In this document: positions 42,666 to 53,862 of the stretch, one piece after another
Numbering within the stretch: the first letter of the stretch is position 1
Layout of the letters: each line of letters starts with the position of its first letter
Origin: Piscicola geometra
Lineage: Eukaryota > Annelida > Clitellata > Hirudinida > Piscicolidae
DNA length: 64,000 nt
Reading direction: 5' to 3'
Assembly (NCBI GenBank): GCA_943735955.1
Contig: OX030959.1
Coordinates: 9,227,106-9,291,105 of the forward strand
Program-made: the position numbers and the translations under genes
Notes under the pieces: model-generated
Database searches by the model: none
What the model was told of the DNA's origin: nothing
The model's input: the letters and a program-made list of their open reading frames with translations, nothing else

Positions 42666-42810
42666 AGCAAGATCTGTTGATGGATGGATGCGGGGAGCCA
42701 TGTGAGCTGCTCAAATAAAAAGGAAATGGGCCACAACATCAGTCTTGGCAAGATCTTTTTCTGCCTCAGCACCAATGCTGAGAGAATCCAGATAGCCAAC
42801 AACCTTTAAT
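42666..42810 (-). pseudogene. Unidentified protein-like fragment
   Basis: The minus-strand frame VVGYLDSLSIGAEAEKDLAK, then TDVVAHFLFY, has ordinary protein composition. It starts at a possible acceptor (AAAG) near 42805. With the fragment at 42235-42420 it could derive from one gene split by the hAT end at 42465-42665. Family not recognised. Confidence 0.3.
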
Positions 42811-43740
42811 AATTTTTTTAAAATTTGTTTTTTTTAATTATAAATTTCCCCACATTATTTTTTCTAATCTAAATTTCAAGAAATCTGAATTCAAATAATT
42901 GTTTTTTATGAGAATGGTGTATTGATTTAAGAAGAGACATGAAAATTTGATATGAATGTATTTTCAATGTTTTGGTGTATGGATAAAAAATACCTTAGGC
43001 TTAAAGTCTAAGCCTTAGACTCCACACGACGTACACATCTCTAAGCCTTAGACTCTTAGACGAAACAACTTGTAACGAAAAGATACCTTGGAAGACAATT
43101 TCGTCAGTGAAAAAGAGCAAATTCGATATCAATTGTTAATTGTTTTAAATTAAATTAAATTTTGATCAATTAAAATTTAATTATTAAATAGATTATATAA
43201 GCTATATTGTGGTTACAAAAGTTGTATAAATGGGTTTACATTTAAATAAGACTCGATTGTTATTGTTTATGATTACATATCTGTATATGTTTATCTAAAA
43301 ACTAATAATAGTAACTCCAAAACGGATTTTCTATATTTCTGAATAGATTAAGGTTCATGTTTCAATATATTTGGCATTCCAAATTAATTACTTTTCTAAA
43401 CTACAAAATCATTTAAATCGGTAAACTTAGGCCATTGTTGAAACCATTTAAGAAAATAATCTAAAATAAGTTAACTTTGTGAAGAAAATATTCTTAAATC
43501 ATTGAATTTTGTTATGAAAATAATCTGAAATTAATGAATTTTGTTTAATGTTTAATAATCATGAGAAATGTGAAAAATACTCATGAAAAGAGCTTAATAA
43601 ACCCACCTATATTCTCACTATTTCATCAAAGCAAATCTTCTATGATGAATTTACTTCAAATGAAGTAGCAAAAGTTTAAAGCATTAAAAAACTTCGAAAT
43701 TAACTAGACGAAACATATTCAGTCTTGAGTATCATATTTT
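42811..43740. other. AT-rich stretch without recognised feature
   Basis: Contains a short inverted/direct cluster of AAGTCTAAGCCTTAGACT near 42996-43060. Otherwise nothing recognised. Confidence 0.4.
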
Positions 43741-43744
43741 TAAT

Positions 43745-43795
43745 ATTTTTTTTGGTCTATACTGTTCACAGCCTGACAGACGCATACCATGTTAC
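43745..43795. mobile_element. LINE 3'-tail fragment
   Basis: GTCTATACTGTTCACAGCCT, then GACAGACGCATACCATGTTA: inverted match to the LINE tail at 11670-11710. It directly abuts the hAT end at 43796. Confidence 0.65.
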
Positions 43796-44889
43796 CAGGG
43801 GCGGCGATCTGCGGAAAATCTTGGGGTGGTCTTCCCCAAGGGTTGGAATCAAAGAACCGGTATCGGCCAATACAGTACCAGCGATACTATTTAGTATTGT
43901 TTGCTGTATTGCTAGTTCTTTTTTGTATCAACTATTAATATTTGTATCGCAAAAACTGTTTTAAAAAAAGTTCGATACTCAATGAAAATACATTTCTATC
44001 GCCACAATAAGTAGGAGGGGGCATAAGTAAACAAAATCTCAAAAAAATTGGAAATTCGTTACGTCCACTTATAATATGGCTCACTAGGTTATTTCATGAA
44101 TATTTAATATTGGAAGATGGTAATTATGATGAAACCCCCCCCCCCCCACACCCAAAAAACTAAATCGAGCTAAAGTTCTGTAATCATTCTGGTCTTTAAA
44201 CATAGCTAACTGTGGACAAAGACTAGTTGCATTTAACTCACGATGCTGCTTGCAAATATCATGGTTCATTTCACCAGTTAGCAACATTGTCTCCAGCTGC
44301 AAGTATGAACGCAAACCAGGAGAATCTCGTTTGAATATTTCTGTGAGTTGCATGATTGCAATTTCTATGACAGCGTAATATGCTGCTCAATAATGTTCCT
44401 TTGGTGTTGTTGCTACATAAGCTGGGCCCAGCCCACAATACTTTTGTGGCGGCCTTCGCACCCGAGGTACAGCAATCGGCTCTAGATCAAATGCCAAAAC
44501 CATACTGTTGACATCTCTGAAAATGGCGTTAAACTGTTCATCTGATCGTAGGCGACGCAGTTCTTGCACAACTGAATCAGTCGCTGCAACCATTCCACTG
44601 ACCGTGGCACTTGTTTACTGCAACGATTTGTATAACTGTTCCAGAAGTGAAAACACCAAAAAAACTACCTTGGGGACCAGTGCAGTAGTGCCCTGTTGAA
44701 AAAAAGCCTCGAGCCTTTACAGCTGTTTCATCAGACACTGCAGATACTCTGGTCAGCCATCTTGTAGGACAAAGAAGTTTTATACCACACTTTTATTCAG
44801 TGGCTCATCAGGCAAGTCAATTATAACAAACACTGAAGCATCACTAAACTGCTTCTTGAACCTCCTTGATCGATTGTACAAGGCACCTA

Positions 44890-46018
44890 GCTTTATTACT
44901 ACTATTACTAAAAAATAAGTTCAATATTAAGGATTCTTCGTTTTTATGGATTAAGTCATATTTATCTAATAGATCTGTTTATGTTTCTTCAAATCACTGT
45001 ACCTCTACCCCATCTACTTACTCATATGGTGTTCCTCAAGATTCTATTCTTGGTCCTTTGTTCTTTATTTTATACGTCTCTGAATTATCTTCTATCATTT
45101 CCTCTCATTCTCTCAACTCCCTATCCTATGCTGACGATTCGCAGTTATATGTCAGCTTCGATACATCCTCATATAATACTGTTATGTCGTCTATATCTTC
45201 GTGTCTATTATCTATTGAAAATTGGTCAGGCTCAATGTCTTTAAAATTAAATCCACTAAAGTTTGAACTTATATTTTTTGATAAAAATGGTAAACTAATT
45301 AATGGTCCATGTTATTTCGCCACTCATACTATTGTTCCATCTAATCATATTCGTAGCTTTGGATTTATTTTTGACTCAAAATTAACCTTATCAAACCAAA
45401 TTCTATCAGTCACTAAATCTTGTTATTTTCATCTCAGACGTATCAGACAATTATTACCTTACTTAGATGACCCTTCTTTAAAGATGTTAGTCTCTGCACT
45501 TGTTTTATCTCGAATTGACTATTGTAACTCACTCTATTATAATTTACCTGAAACTACTTTAAAACCATCAAATAAAGTATTCAATTATGCAGCTAGAGTC
45601 GTTAGCCGTACTCCTATTTATCACCACATTACACCCTCTCTCGTCTTATTACATTGGCTCCCCATCAAATTTAGGATTATATTTAAAATCTGTGTTTTTA
45701 TGTTTAAATTAAAAAATTCCCCAGTATCCCCAATATACCTCAAACCATTAATAACTCACCCTCATAGAAGTAATTTAAGATCATCCACTCAAAATCATTT
45801 TTTCATCCCTTCCATTAATAACTCTTTTGCTAAACGTTCTTTCCATTATGCAGGTCCATATATTTAGAACTCATTACCTCCTTATTTAACTACTTCTAAA
45901 TCATTATTCACTTTTCGTAAGGATCTGAAGACATATCTGTTTAACAAATTTATTTACGAGCGCCCTTGAATTTGAAGAAAGAGCGCTATAGAAATCTATT
46001 TGGTTGATTGATTGATTG
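44890..46018 (+). mobile_element. CR1/L2-like LINE, 3' half, inside hAT copy 2
   Basis: One long frame (to 45867) with SFLWIKSYLSNRSVYVSSNH, SYGVPQDSILGPLFFILYVS, LSYADDSQLYV (YADD), LRRIRQLLPYLDDPSLKMLV, SRIDYCNSLYYNLPE and LLHWLPIKFRIIFKICVFMF. The stop at 45865 precedes a remnant of the usual C-terminus. It ends GAGCGCTATAGAAATC, then (TTGA)n. It splits the hAT at AAGGCACCTA|AACTCTTGG. 5'-truncated. Confidence 0.9.
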
Positions 46019-48254
46019 ATAACTCTTGGACAAACTGAAGTGAATTGCTCACAATGGGATTTGCGGAAGCTCTGTGCTGGGCAACAAAATTTGCCCAGTG
46101 TGCAGAACAGTGGAAAAACAATGCAAGCGGATGCTCACTGCTGATAATAGCTTGACAACCGTTATATCGGCCGCTCATGTTAGCAGCGCCGTCATAAGTC
46201 TGAGCTCTGAGATATTCTATAGGTAGCATAATTCTGATCAGAACATCTTTTACTACAGCAGATAATTTTTGTCTAGTGGGCTAAATAAACCAATAAACTG
46301 TTCCTTAATATTAAGAGCTTCATCAACAAAACGAATGCATATCGATTCCTGCTCTAACCCATTGCAGTCTTGTGTGCCGTCAACCACAACACCAAACTGG
46401 CTTGATTCGGCATTAACAGTGCACACTGTTTTTTTGACGATAGAATGAGCTAAATGCTTCAGCATTTCATTTTTACAGTCATGTGATATGAAACTTGTAG
46501 TTTGATTTGTTAAATAAAAATGTTAGTCTGTCTGCTTGCAAAAAGTGAACCGATATTTTCTGAAAAGCATCCTGAATGTCTGTTGGCGAAATTTTAAAAA
46601 TCAGAAATTTATTTTTTATCAATCTAATTCATTAATTTAAATCCATAAATAGAAAAAGAATAGTTGGAGAAGTTTTTGATTAAGCAAAGAATAGTTTTGC
46701 TTCATGCTGCTATCGGTTCTAGGATAAAAAGTCCTCCGGATAAAAAGTCCTCGGATAAAAAGTCCACGGATAAAAAGTCCTCCGGATAAAAAGTCCTCCG
46801 GATAAAAAGTCCTCCGGATAAAAAGCCTTCCGGATAAAAAGTCCTCCGGATTAAAATTTCCGGATAAAAAGTCTTCAGGATTAAAATCTTCAAAAAATTT
46901 CTTTTCAAGGAAAAATACGTGATTAATACGTGATCTTTGAAACTTTAAGAATAAAATTTAATACTTTTATCTAATGTTTGCTATATTTTTTTCGTTCAAT
47001 CTCGAAATAGCATTTGAATAAATTTGACTTGGCTGTTGTTGTTTTGTCACTTTAACTATAAAATTGTTTGCTGGTTCTTGATCGTGATTATAAAAAGTCT
47101 TCAATGAAATAATCTTTAAAAAAGAATACGTGATCCTTAAAACTGAAAGATTAAAATTTAAAACTTTAATCTAATGTTTGCTCTATTTTTTCTTTTAATC
47201 TGGAAATAGGATTTGAATAAATTAGACTAGGTTGTTGTTGATTCCTCACTTTAATCATTAAGTTTTCTTCTGGTTCTTGATGAGTATTGAATATTAAATA
47301 AAATGAAACACATGGTTATTATTTTATTTAGAAAATATTTAAAAAAACAACCAACTTTAAAAAATAATTTAATCACCCTTCACCTCACCCACATCACCAT
47401 GATAATCATTGCCACAGAATCATTGTCTTTACCAATACAGCATCTTCAGCATCACAACATTATATATGATGGTGTTGTCATTATCTTCAAGGCACTGACC
47501 AGGGAGGACAAAAAAAAGCAGACAAAGGAAAGATAGTAGAACAATATAGTGGAGTGGATAAGGTTTGAGCTCAAGGGCTGTTTGAGACTATCAGAAAATC
47601 AAAAGGAATGGAGGAAACTGGTTGGAGGTCTTACTGTGGTGCCCCAATAGTGTTTAAGAACATAGCCTATAGTCTGACTGACTGATTTATTTAAAATTTT
47701 ATAAATGTAATTAATTATTTTTATAAATTAATAAAATAAATACTATATATTATTCAACTAAAAATATTATTTTTATAGTTTTATAAATTAATAATATAAA
47801 TACTAAAAGCTTCAACATATTATTAACCATAATAAAATGAGTTAAAATAATCTATTCTAGATGTAGCAAAAACAGAAACTGAAGCACCCAATGTTGTTCA
47901 AGACTCCAGCTTATAGTCCTATGGGGAACGGACAAAAAGCCTCTCGGAGAAAAAGCCTTCGGATAAAATACCTTCTACAAAAAGCCTCCCGGAGAAAAAA
48001 CCTCCTGGAGAAAAAGCCTCTCGGAGAAAATGTCTCCTTGTTAATATTTTAGTATAAATTAAACGGACTTTTAATATAAAAAACGGATTTTTATAGATTC
48101 GTTTCACAATTTTAAATAAATAAAACGGACTTTTTATATAAAAAAAGGATTTTTATAGATTCGTTTCACAATTTTGAATAAATAAAACGGACTATATTTT
48201 TTTTAAAATACATACCTAAAACGATTTATCAAATACAATACAAATTATTGGTAA

Positions 48255-48655
48255 ACGGATAAAAAGTCTTCAGGATAAAAAGTCTTCAGAATAAAAAGTC
48301 TTCAGGATAAAAAGTCTTCAGGATAAAAAGTCTTCAGGATAAAAAGTCTTCAGGATAAAAAGTCTTCAGGATAAAAAGTCTTCAGGATAAAAAATCTTCA
48401 AGATAAAAAGTCTTCAGGATAAAAAGTCTTCAGGATAAAAAGTCTTCAGGATAAAAAATCTTCAAGATAAAAAGTCTTCAGGATAAAAAGTCTTCAGGAT
48501 AAAAAGTCTTCAGGATAAAAAGTCTTCAGGATAAAAAGTCTTCAGGATAAAAGTCTTCAGGATAAAAAGCGTTCAAAAAAATGTCTTCAGGATAAAAATT
48601 CTTTAGAATAAAAAGTCTTCAGGATAAAAAGACTTCAGGAAAAAAATCTTCAAAA
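48255..48655. repeat. 16-bp array GGATAAAAAGTCTTCA, left arm
   Basis: About 25 units, with AGAATAAAAAG and AAGATAAAAAG variants. Inverted counterpart at 49025-49685. Confidence 0.95.
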
Positions 48656-49024
48656 ATTAATTTTCAAGGAAATATAATCACGATCGAGAACCAGCAGAAA
48701 ACTTAATGATTAAAGTGAGGAATCAACAACCCAGTCAAATTTATTCAAATACTATTTCCAGACTGAAAAAAAAAGTGAGCAAACGTTAGATGAAAGTATG
48801 AAATTCCAATCTTTTAGTTTTAAGGATCACGTATTCTTTCTTAAACATTATTTCCTTATGGTTAAAGTGACGAAACAACAACAGCCAAGTCAAATTTATT
48901 CAAATGCTATTTCGAGATTGAACGAAAAAATTAGATAAAAGTATCACATTTTATTTTTTAAGTTTTAAGGATAACGTATTAATAACGTATTTTTTCTTAA
49001 AATTTAATTTATAAAAAAAAATTC

Positions 49025-49685
49025 TTATAACTTTTTATCCTGAAGACTTTTTATTTTGAAAACTTTTTATCTTGAAGACTTTTTATCCTGAAGAGTTTTT
49101 ATCCTGAAGACTTTTTATCCTGAAGACTTTTTATCCTGAAGACTTTTTATCCTAAAGACATTTTATTCTGAAGGCTTTTCATCCTGAAAACTTTTTATCT
49201 TGAAGACTTTTTATCCTGAAAACTTTTTATCCTGAAGACTTTTTATCCTGAAGACTTTTTATCCTGAAGACTTTTTATCCTGAAGACTTTTTATCCTGAA
49301 GACTTTTTATCCTGAAGACTTTTTATCCTGAAGACTTTTTATCCTGAAGACTTTTTATCCTGAAGACATTTTATTCTGAAGGCTTTTATCCTGAAAACTT
49401 TTTATCTTGAAGACTTTTCATCCTGAAGAGTTTTTCTCCTGAAGACTTTTTATCCTGAAGACTTTTTATCCTGAAGACTTTTTATCCTGAAGACTTTTTA
49501 TCTTGAAGACTTTTTATCCTGAAGATTTTTTATCCTGAAGACTTTTTATCCTGAAGACTTTTTATCCTGAAGACTTTTTATCCTGAAAACTTTTTATCCT
49601 GAAGACTTTTTATCCTGAAGACTTTTTATCCTGAAGACTTTTTATCCTGAAGACTTTTTATCCTGAAGACTTTTTATCCGTTTAC
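49025..49685. repeat. 16-bp array TGAAGACTTTTTATCC, right arm
   Basis: About 40 units, the inverse of 48255-48655. The right arm is longer, so units have expanded or contracted independently in each arm. Confidence 0.95.
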
Positions 49686-50076
49686 CAATAATTTTTATTG
49701 TATTTGATAAATTAAAGTTCGTTTTAATTATGTATTTTTTAAAAATATAGTCCGTTTTATTTATTTAAAATTGTGAAACAAATCTATTAAAAAAATAAAG
49801 TCCGTTATAATTATAATTATAGTTCGTTTTAATTATGTAATTTTAAAAAAATATAGTTTGTTTTATTTATTTAAAATTGTGATACGAATTTGTTTTTAAA
49901 AAATCCGTTTTTTATATAAAAAGTCCGTTTTATTTATACTTAAATATTAACAAGGAGGCTTTTTCTCCAAGAGGCTTTTTCTCCAAGAGGTTTTTTCCGG
50001 GAGGCTTTTTGTAGAAGGTATTTTATCCGAAGGCTTTTTCTCCGAGAGGCTTTTTATCCTACATCCATAGTCCTAT

Positions 50077-51220
50077 AGACTGACTGACTGACTGACTGAA
50101 TGACTGATTTAACCAAAATAATAATAAAAATTCACTATTTTAATAAATTAATTAAATAACTATTTCAATTAATTTCATATAAAGAAGAGTCGTTCAGAAG
50201 ACAGTATGTCCTTCAACTGCAGAGCTCATCTGCCTGGTGAATTAGGTAGCCAGTGGGTGCTTGCAAGATTTGCACTGGTGCTCAATCTGAGGTCCTAGCA
50301 CTTCTTCCTCTAGATTATTATGTCTTCTATTTTATATTTCCTAAGTTGGCTACAAAATATTTAAAATAATTAATTAGTCTTTTCTTAGTATTTGATAATT
50401 ATAATTTTTTATAAACATTATTTTACATTCATTAAAATTAATAAAATGACATAAAAATTAATTAAATTATATAAAAAGTTAATTAAATTATATAAAAACT
50501 TAATAAAACAATGTAAAAAATAATAAAATAATATAACAAGTTAATAAAATAATATAACAAGTTAATAAAATTATGTAAAATGCACTTCTTCCTCCAGTGG
50601 GTGCTTGCAAGCTTTGCACTGGAGCTCAATCTAACACCCTAGCACTTCTTCCTCCAGATTATTTATCTTTTCTATATGATATTTCCTACACTTGCTACAA
50701 AATATTTAAAATAATTAATTAGTCTTATATAAAAAGCACTTCTTCCTCCAGTGGGAGCCTGCAAGCTTTGCACTAGTGCTCAATCTGAAGCCCTAGCACT
50801 TTTTCCTCCAGATTATTCATGTCTTCTATTTGATATTTCTTAATTAATTAGTCTCTTAATTGTATATGTTAATTAAAAAATTTTCTAAAATTTTTTTTTA
50901 CATTCATTAAAATTAATAAAATTATATAAAAGCACTTCTACTTTCCAATTATTCTTTTCTTCCTTGGAGCTCTAACCACATTTCACATACAACTCCGAAA
51001 GTTTCATGTCTTCTATTTGATATTTATTAATTAATTAGTCTCTCCTCAGTATTTGTTAATTAAAAATATTTCTAACAATTATTTACATTCATTAAAATTA
51101 ATAAAATTATATAAAAAGCACTTCTTAATCCCGATTATTCTTTTCCTCCTGGGAGCTCTAACCACATTTCTCATAAAACTCTGAAAGTTTCATGTCTTCT
51201 ATTTGATATTTCTAACATAA
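50077..51220. repeat. Internal repeats of the outer foldback element
   Basis: Three to five ~200-300 bp degenerate repeats, each with GCACTTCTTCCTCCAG, a GGTGCTTGCAAGCTTTGCAC-type block and TATTTGATATTTC, near 50210, 50580, 50730, 50930 and 51115. No coding signal. Confidence 0.7.
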
Positions 51221-51792
51221 GCTAAAAATAAGAAACAAACACAACCAATTCAAATTTATTCAAATGCTATTTCGAGATTGAACGAAAAAAATATAGCAAA
51301 CATTAGATAAAAGTATTAAATTTTATTCTTAAAGTTTCAAGGATCATCTATTAATCACGTATTTTTTCTTGAAAAGTAATTTTTTGAAGATTTTATCCGG
51401 AGGACTTTTTATCCGGAGGACTTTTTATCCGGAGGGCTTTTTATCCGGAGGACTTTTTATCCGGAGGACTTTTTATCCGGAGGACTTTTTATCCGGAGGA
51501 CTTTTTATCCGGAGGACTTTTTATCCGAGGACTTTTTATCCGAGGACTTTTTATCCGGAGGACCTTTTATCCGTTTACCGCTGCTATCACTATAACTACG
51601 CCTACCCAAATTATATTACTGAATAAAAATTCTTTCTCATGCTATGGTTGACGATTATGCTTGTATTAAAATGGGAGGTGAGAAATTATTGTATTTGAAA
51701 AACTGACGGGGATCCCTGTTAAGATGGACCCCAGGATCCCCTTAGCATCGCTAACCATACATACTTACAATGTATTACTGTATTAGCATTTT

Positions 51793-52960
51793 ATTTTTAA
51801 AATCATATTTTTAAAATCGTATTTTTAAAATCATATTTTTAAAATCATATTTTTAAAATCATAATTTTAAAATCATATTTTTAAAATCATATTTTAAAAT
51901 CATATTTTTAAAATCATATTTTTAAAATCATATTTTTAAAATCATATTTTTAAAATCATATTTTTAAAATCATATTTTTAAAATCATATTTTTAAAATCA
52001 TATTTTTAAAATCATATTTTTAAAATCATATTTTTAAAATCATATTTTTAAAATCATATTTTTAAAATCATATTTTTAAAATCATATTTTTAAAATCATA
52101 TTTTTAAAATCATATTTTTAAAATCATATTTTTAAAATCATATTTTTAAAATCATATTTTTAAAATCATATTTTTAAAATCATATTTTTAAAATCATATT
52201 TTTAAAATCATATTTTTAAAATCATATTTTTAAAATCATATTTTTAAAATCATATTTTTAAAATCATATTTTTAAAATCATATTTTTAAAATCATATTTT
52301 TAAAATCATATTTTTAAAATCATATTTTTAAAATCATATTTTTAAAATCATATTTTTAAAATCATATTTTTAAAATCATATTTTAAAAATCATATTTTTA
52401 AAATCATATTTTTAAAATCATATTTTTAAAATCATATTTTTAAAATAATATTTTTAAAATCATATTTTTAAAATTATATTTTTAAAATCATATTTTTAAA
52501 ATAATATTTTTAAAATCATATTTTTAAAATCATATTTTTAAAATCATATTTTTAAAATCATATTTTTAAAATCATATTTTTAAAATCATATTTTTAAAAT
52601 CATATTTTTAAAATCATATTTTTAAAATCATATTTTTAAAATCATATTTTTAAAATCATATTTTTAAAATCATATTTTTAAAATCATATTTTTAAAATCA
52701 TATTTTTAAAATCATATTTTTAAAATCATGTTTTTAAAATCATATTTTTAAAATCATATTTTTAAAATCATATTTTTAAAAATCATATTTTTAAAATCAT
52801 ATTTTTAAAATCATATTTTTAAAATCATATTTTCAAAATCATATTTTTAAAATCATATTTTCAAAATCATATTTTTAAAATCATATTTTCAAAATCATAT
52901 TTTTAAAATCATATTTTCAAAATCATATTTTTAAAATCATATTTTAAAAATCATATGCTT
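51793..52960. repeat. 14-bp array TCATATTTTTAAAA, ~83 units
   Basis: Highly homogeneous tandem array of about 1.17 kb with only scattered variants (TAATATT, 13- and 15-bp units, TTTTCAAAATCA alternating at the right end). Homogeneity implies recent expansion. It lies between the hAT copy 2 remnant and the telomere-like element cluster. Confidence 0.97.
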
Positions 52961-52961
52961 T

Positions 52962-53620
52962 CTTTTGTGTGCAGTTAAACTAAAACCCGTGCAAAATCAA
53001 ATGTGCATTTACCACATGCAAAGCGATTTCTTTGGTGTGCATTTCCCCAATAACCTCCAATGTGTGGTTGTAGGTTAACTGCACACAAAAGAAAGCACAC
53101 TGCATGTGTTAAATGCACATTTGATTTTGCAAATTTCTTCTTTTTTACAGAAAAAACGTTAATTTAGGGTTAAGGTTAGAGTTAGGATTAGGGTAATAGT
53201 TAGGGTTTTCAGAAAAATCGCATTTTTAGAATACATGTGCAAAAGAAAATGTGCATTTAACACATGCAGCGTGCTTTCTTTCGTGTGCAGTTTATCTACA
53301 ACATCTGGAATTATATTTGGCTTTAGGTTAACTACACACCAAAGAAATCGCGCTGCATGTGGTAAATGCACATTTGATTTTGCACATGTCTTCTTTTTCA
53401 CAGAAAAAACGTTAATTTAGGGTTAAGGTTAGGGTTAGGATTAGGGTTAGGGTTAAAGTTAGGGTTTTCAGAAAAATCGCATTTTAAGAATACATTGTTC
53501 TCAGAACCATTGTAACATGGCCTGCGTCTGTCAAGCTGTGAACGATATAAAAAAAATAATTTTTGATGTGCAAAATCAAATGTGCATTTACCACATACAG
53601 TGCGTTTTCTTTGGTGTGCA
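52962..53620. mobile_element. Cluster of small inverted-repeat elements with telomere-like cores
   Basis: Repeated arms of the type TGTGTGCAGTTAACCTACAA and GCATGTGTTAAATGCACATT occur in both orientations. GGGTTAAGGTTAGGGTTAGG-type cores lie at 53164-53205 and 53418-53470. There are at least two complete copies (about 53070-53300 and 53325-53600) and a partial one. A LINE tail (AACATGGCCTGCGTCTGTCA) is embedded at 53515-53555. The same family is at 25498-25710. Confidence 0.8.
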
Positions 53621-53862
53621 TTCCCCTATAAGTTATAGGCTATAGGCTATAACCATTATATTTATTGTTCATTGCTGATTTTTCAAAACAAAAATGGCTG
53701 ATCTTGACAATATTTAGGATATGTGTAGTTAACTTTACTGTAAAAGATGCAAGAAAATAAGGAAATAAACATTTTTTCTGTCTCAGGTAGCTTAATTATC
53801 AAAATTTGTTTTTTGATTATCCAAATAAAGAATGATATTATAAATATAGTTAATAATTACAG

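Larger units (their letters stand above)
47923..50066. mobile_element. Nested foldback element with 10-bp target duplication ATAGTCCTAT
   Basis: ATAGTCCTAT occurs at 47913-47922 and 50067-50076. Ends are arrays of CGGAGAAAAAGCCTCT (47940-48035 and inverted 49955-50058). Inside are long arms: AAACGGATTTTTATAGATTC and related sequence, then GGTAAACGGATAAAAAGTCT, leading into (GGATAAAAAGTCTTCA)n on the left (48255-48650) and its inverse on the right (49025-49685). The whole element can fold into a hairpin of nearly 1 kb per arm. No ORF. Confidence 0.85.
46715..51579. mobile_element. Foldback/MULE-like element with 16-bp-unit TIRs and 9-bp target duplication
   Basis: Flanked by GCTGCTATC at 46706-46714 and 51580-51588; the host hAT sequence is continuous if one copy is removed. 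Ends are arrays of CCGGATAAAAAGTCCT (46720-46880 and inverted 51390-51572). Behind the arrays both arms share several hundred bp in inverted orientation (for example ATTTGAATAAATTTGACTTG near 47010 against its inverse near 51250). No transposase is visible inside. A 9-bp duplication fits Mutator-like elements. A second foldback is nested at 47923-50066. Confidence 0.85.
43796..51775 (-). mobile_element. ZMYM-type hAT transposon, copy 2, interrupted by a LINE and nested foldback elements
   Basis: Starts CAGGGGCGGCGATCTGCGGA and carries minus-strand transposase pieces matching copy 1: TVNAESSQFGVVVDGTQDCN (46465-46253), LRAQTYDGAANMSGRYNGCQ (46229-46020), AATDSVVQELRRLRSDEQFN (44593-44387) and RDSPGLRSYLQLETMLLTGE (44353-44170). 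hAT left-end sequence resumes at 51589 after the foldback insertion and runs to ~51775 (inverse of 37840-37990). The distal TIR is not recovered. Confidence 0.83.

Noticed and set aside
53160..53470. Chromosome end (telomere)
   Set aside because: The TTAGGG-like tracts are short, degenerate, inside inverted arms and followed by a conserved gene, so they are interstitial.
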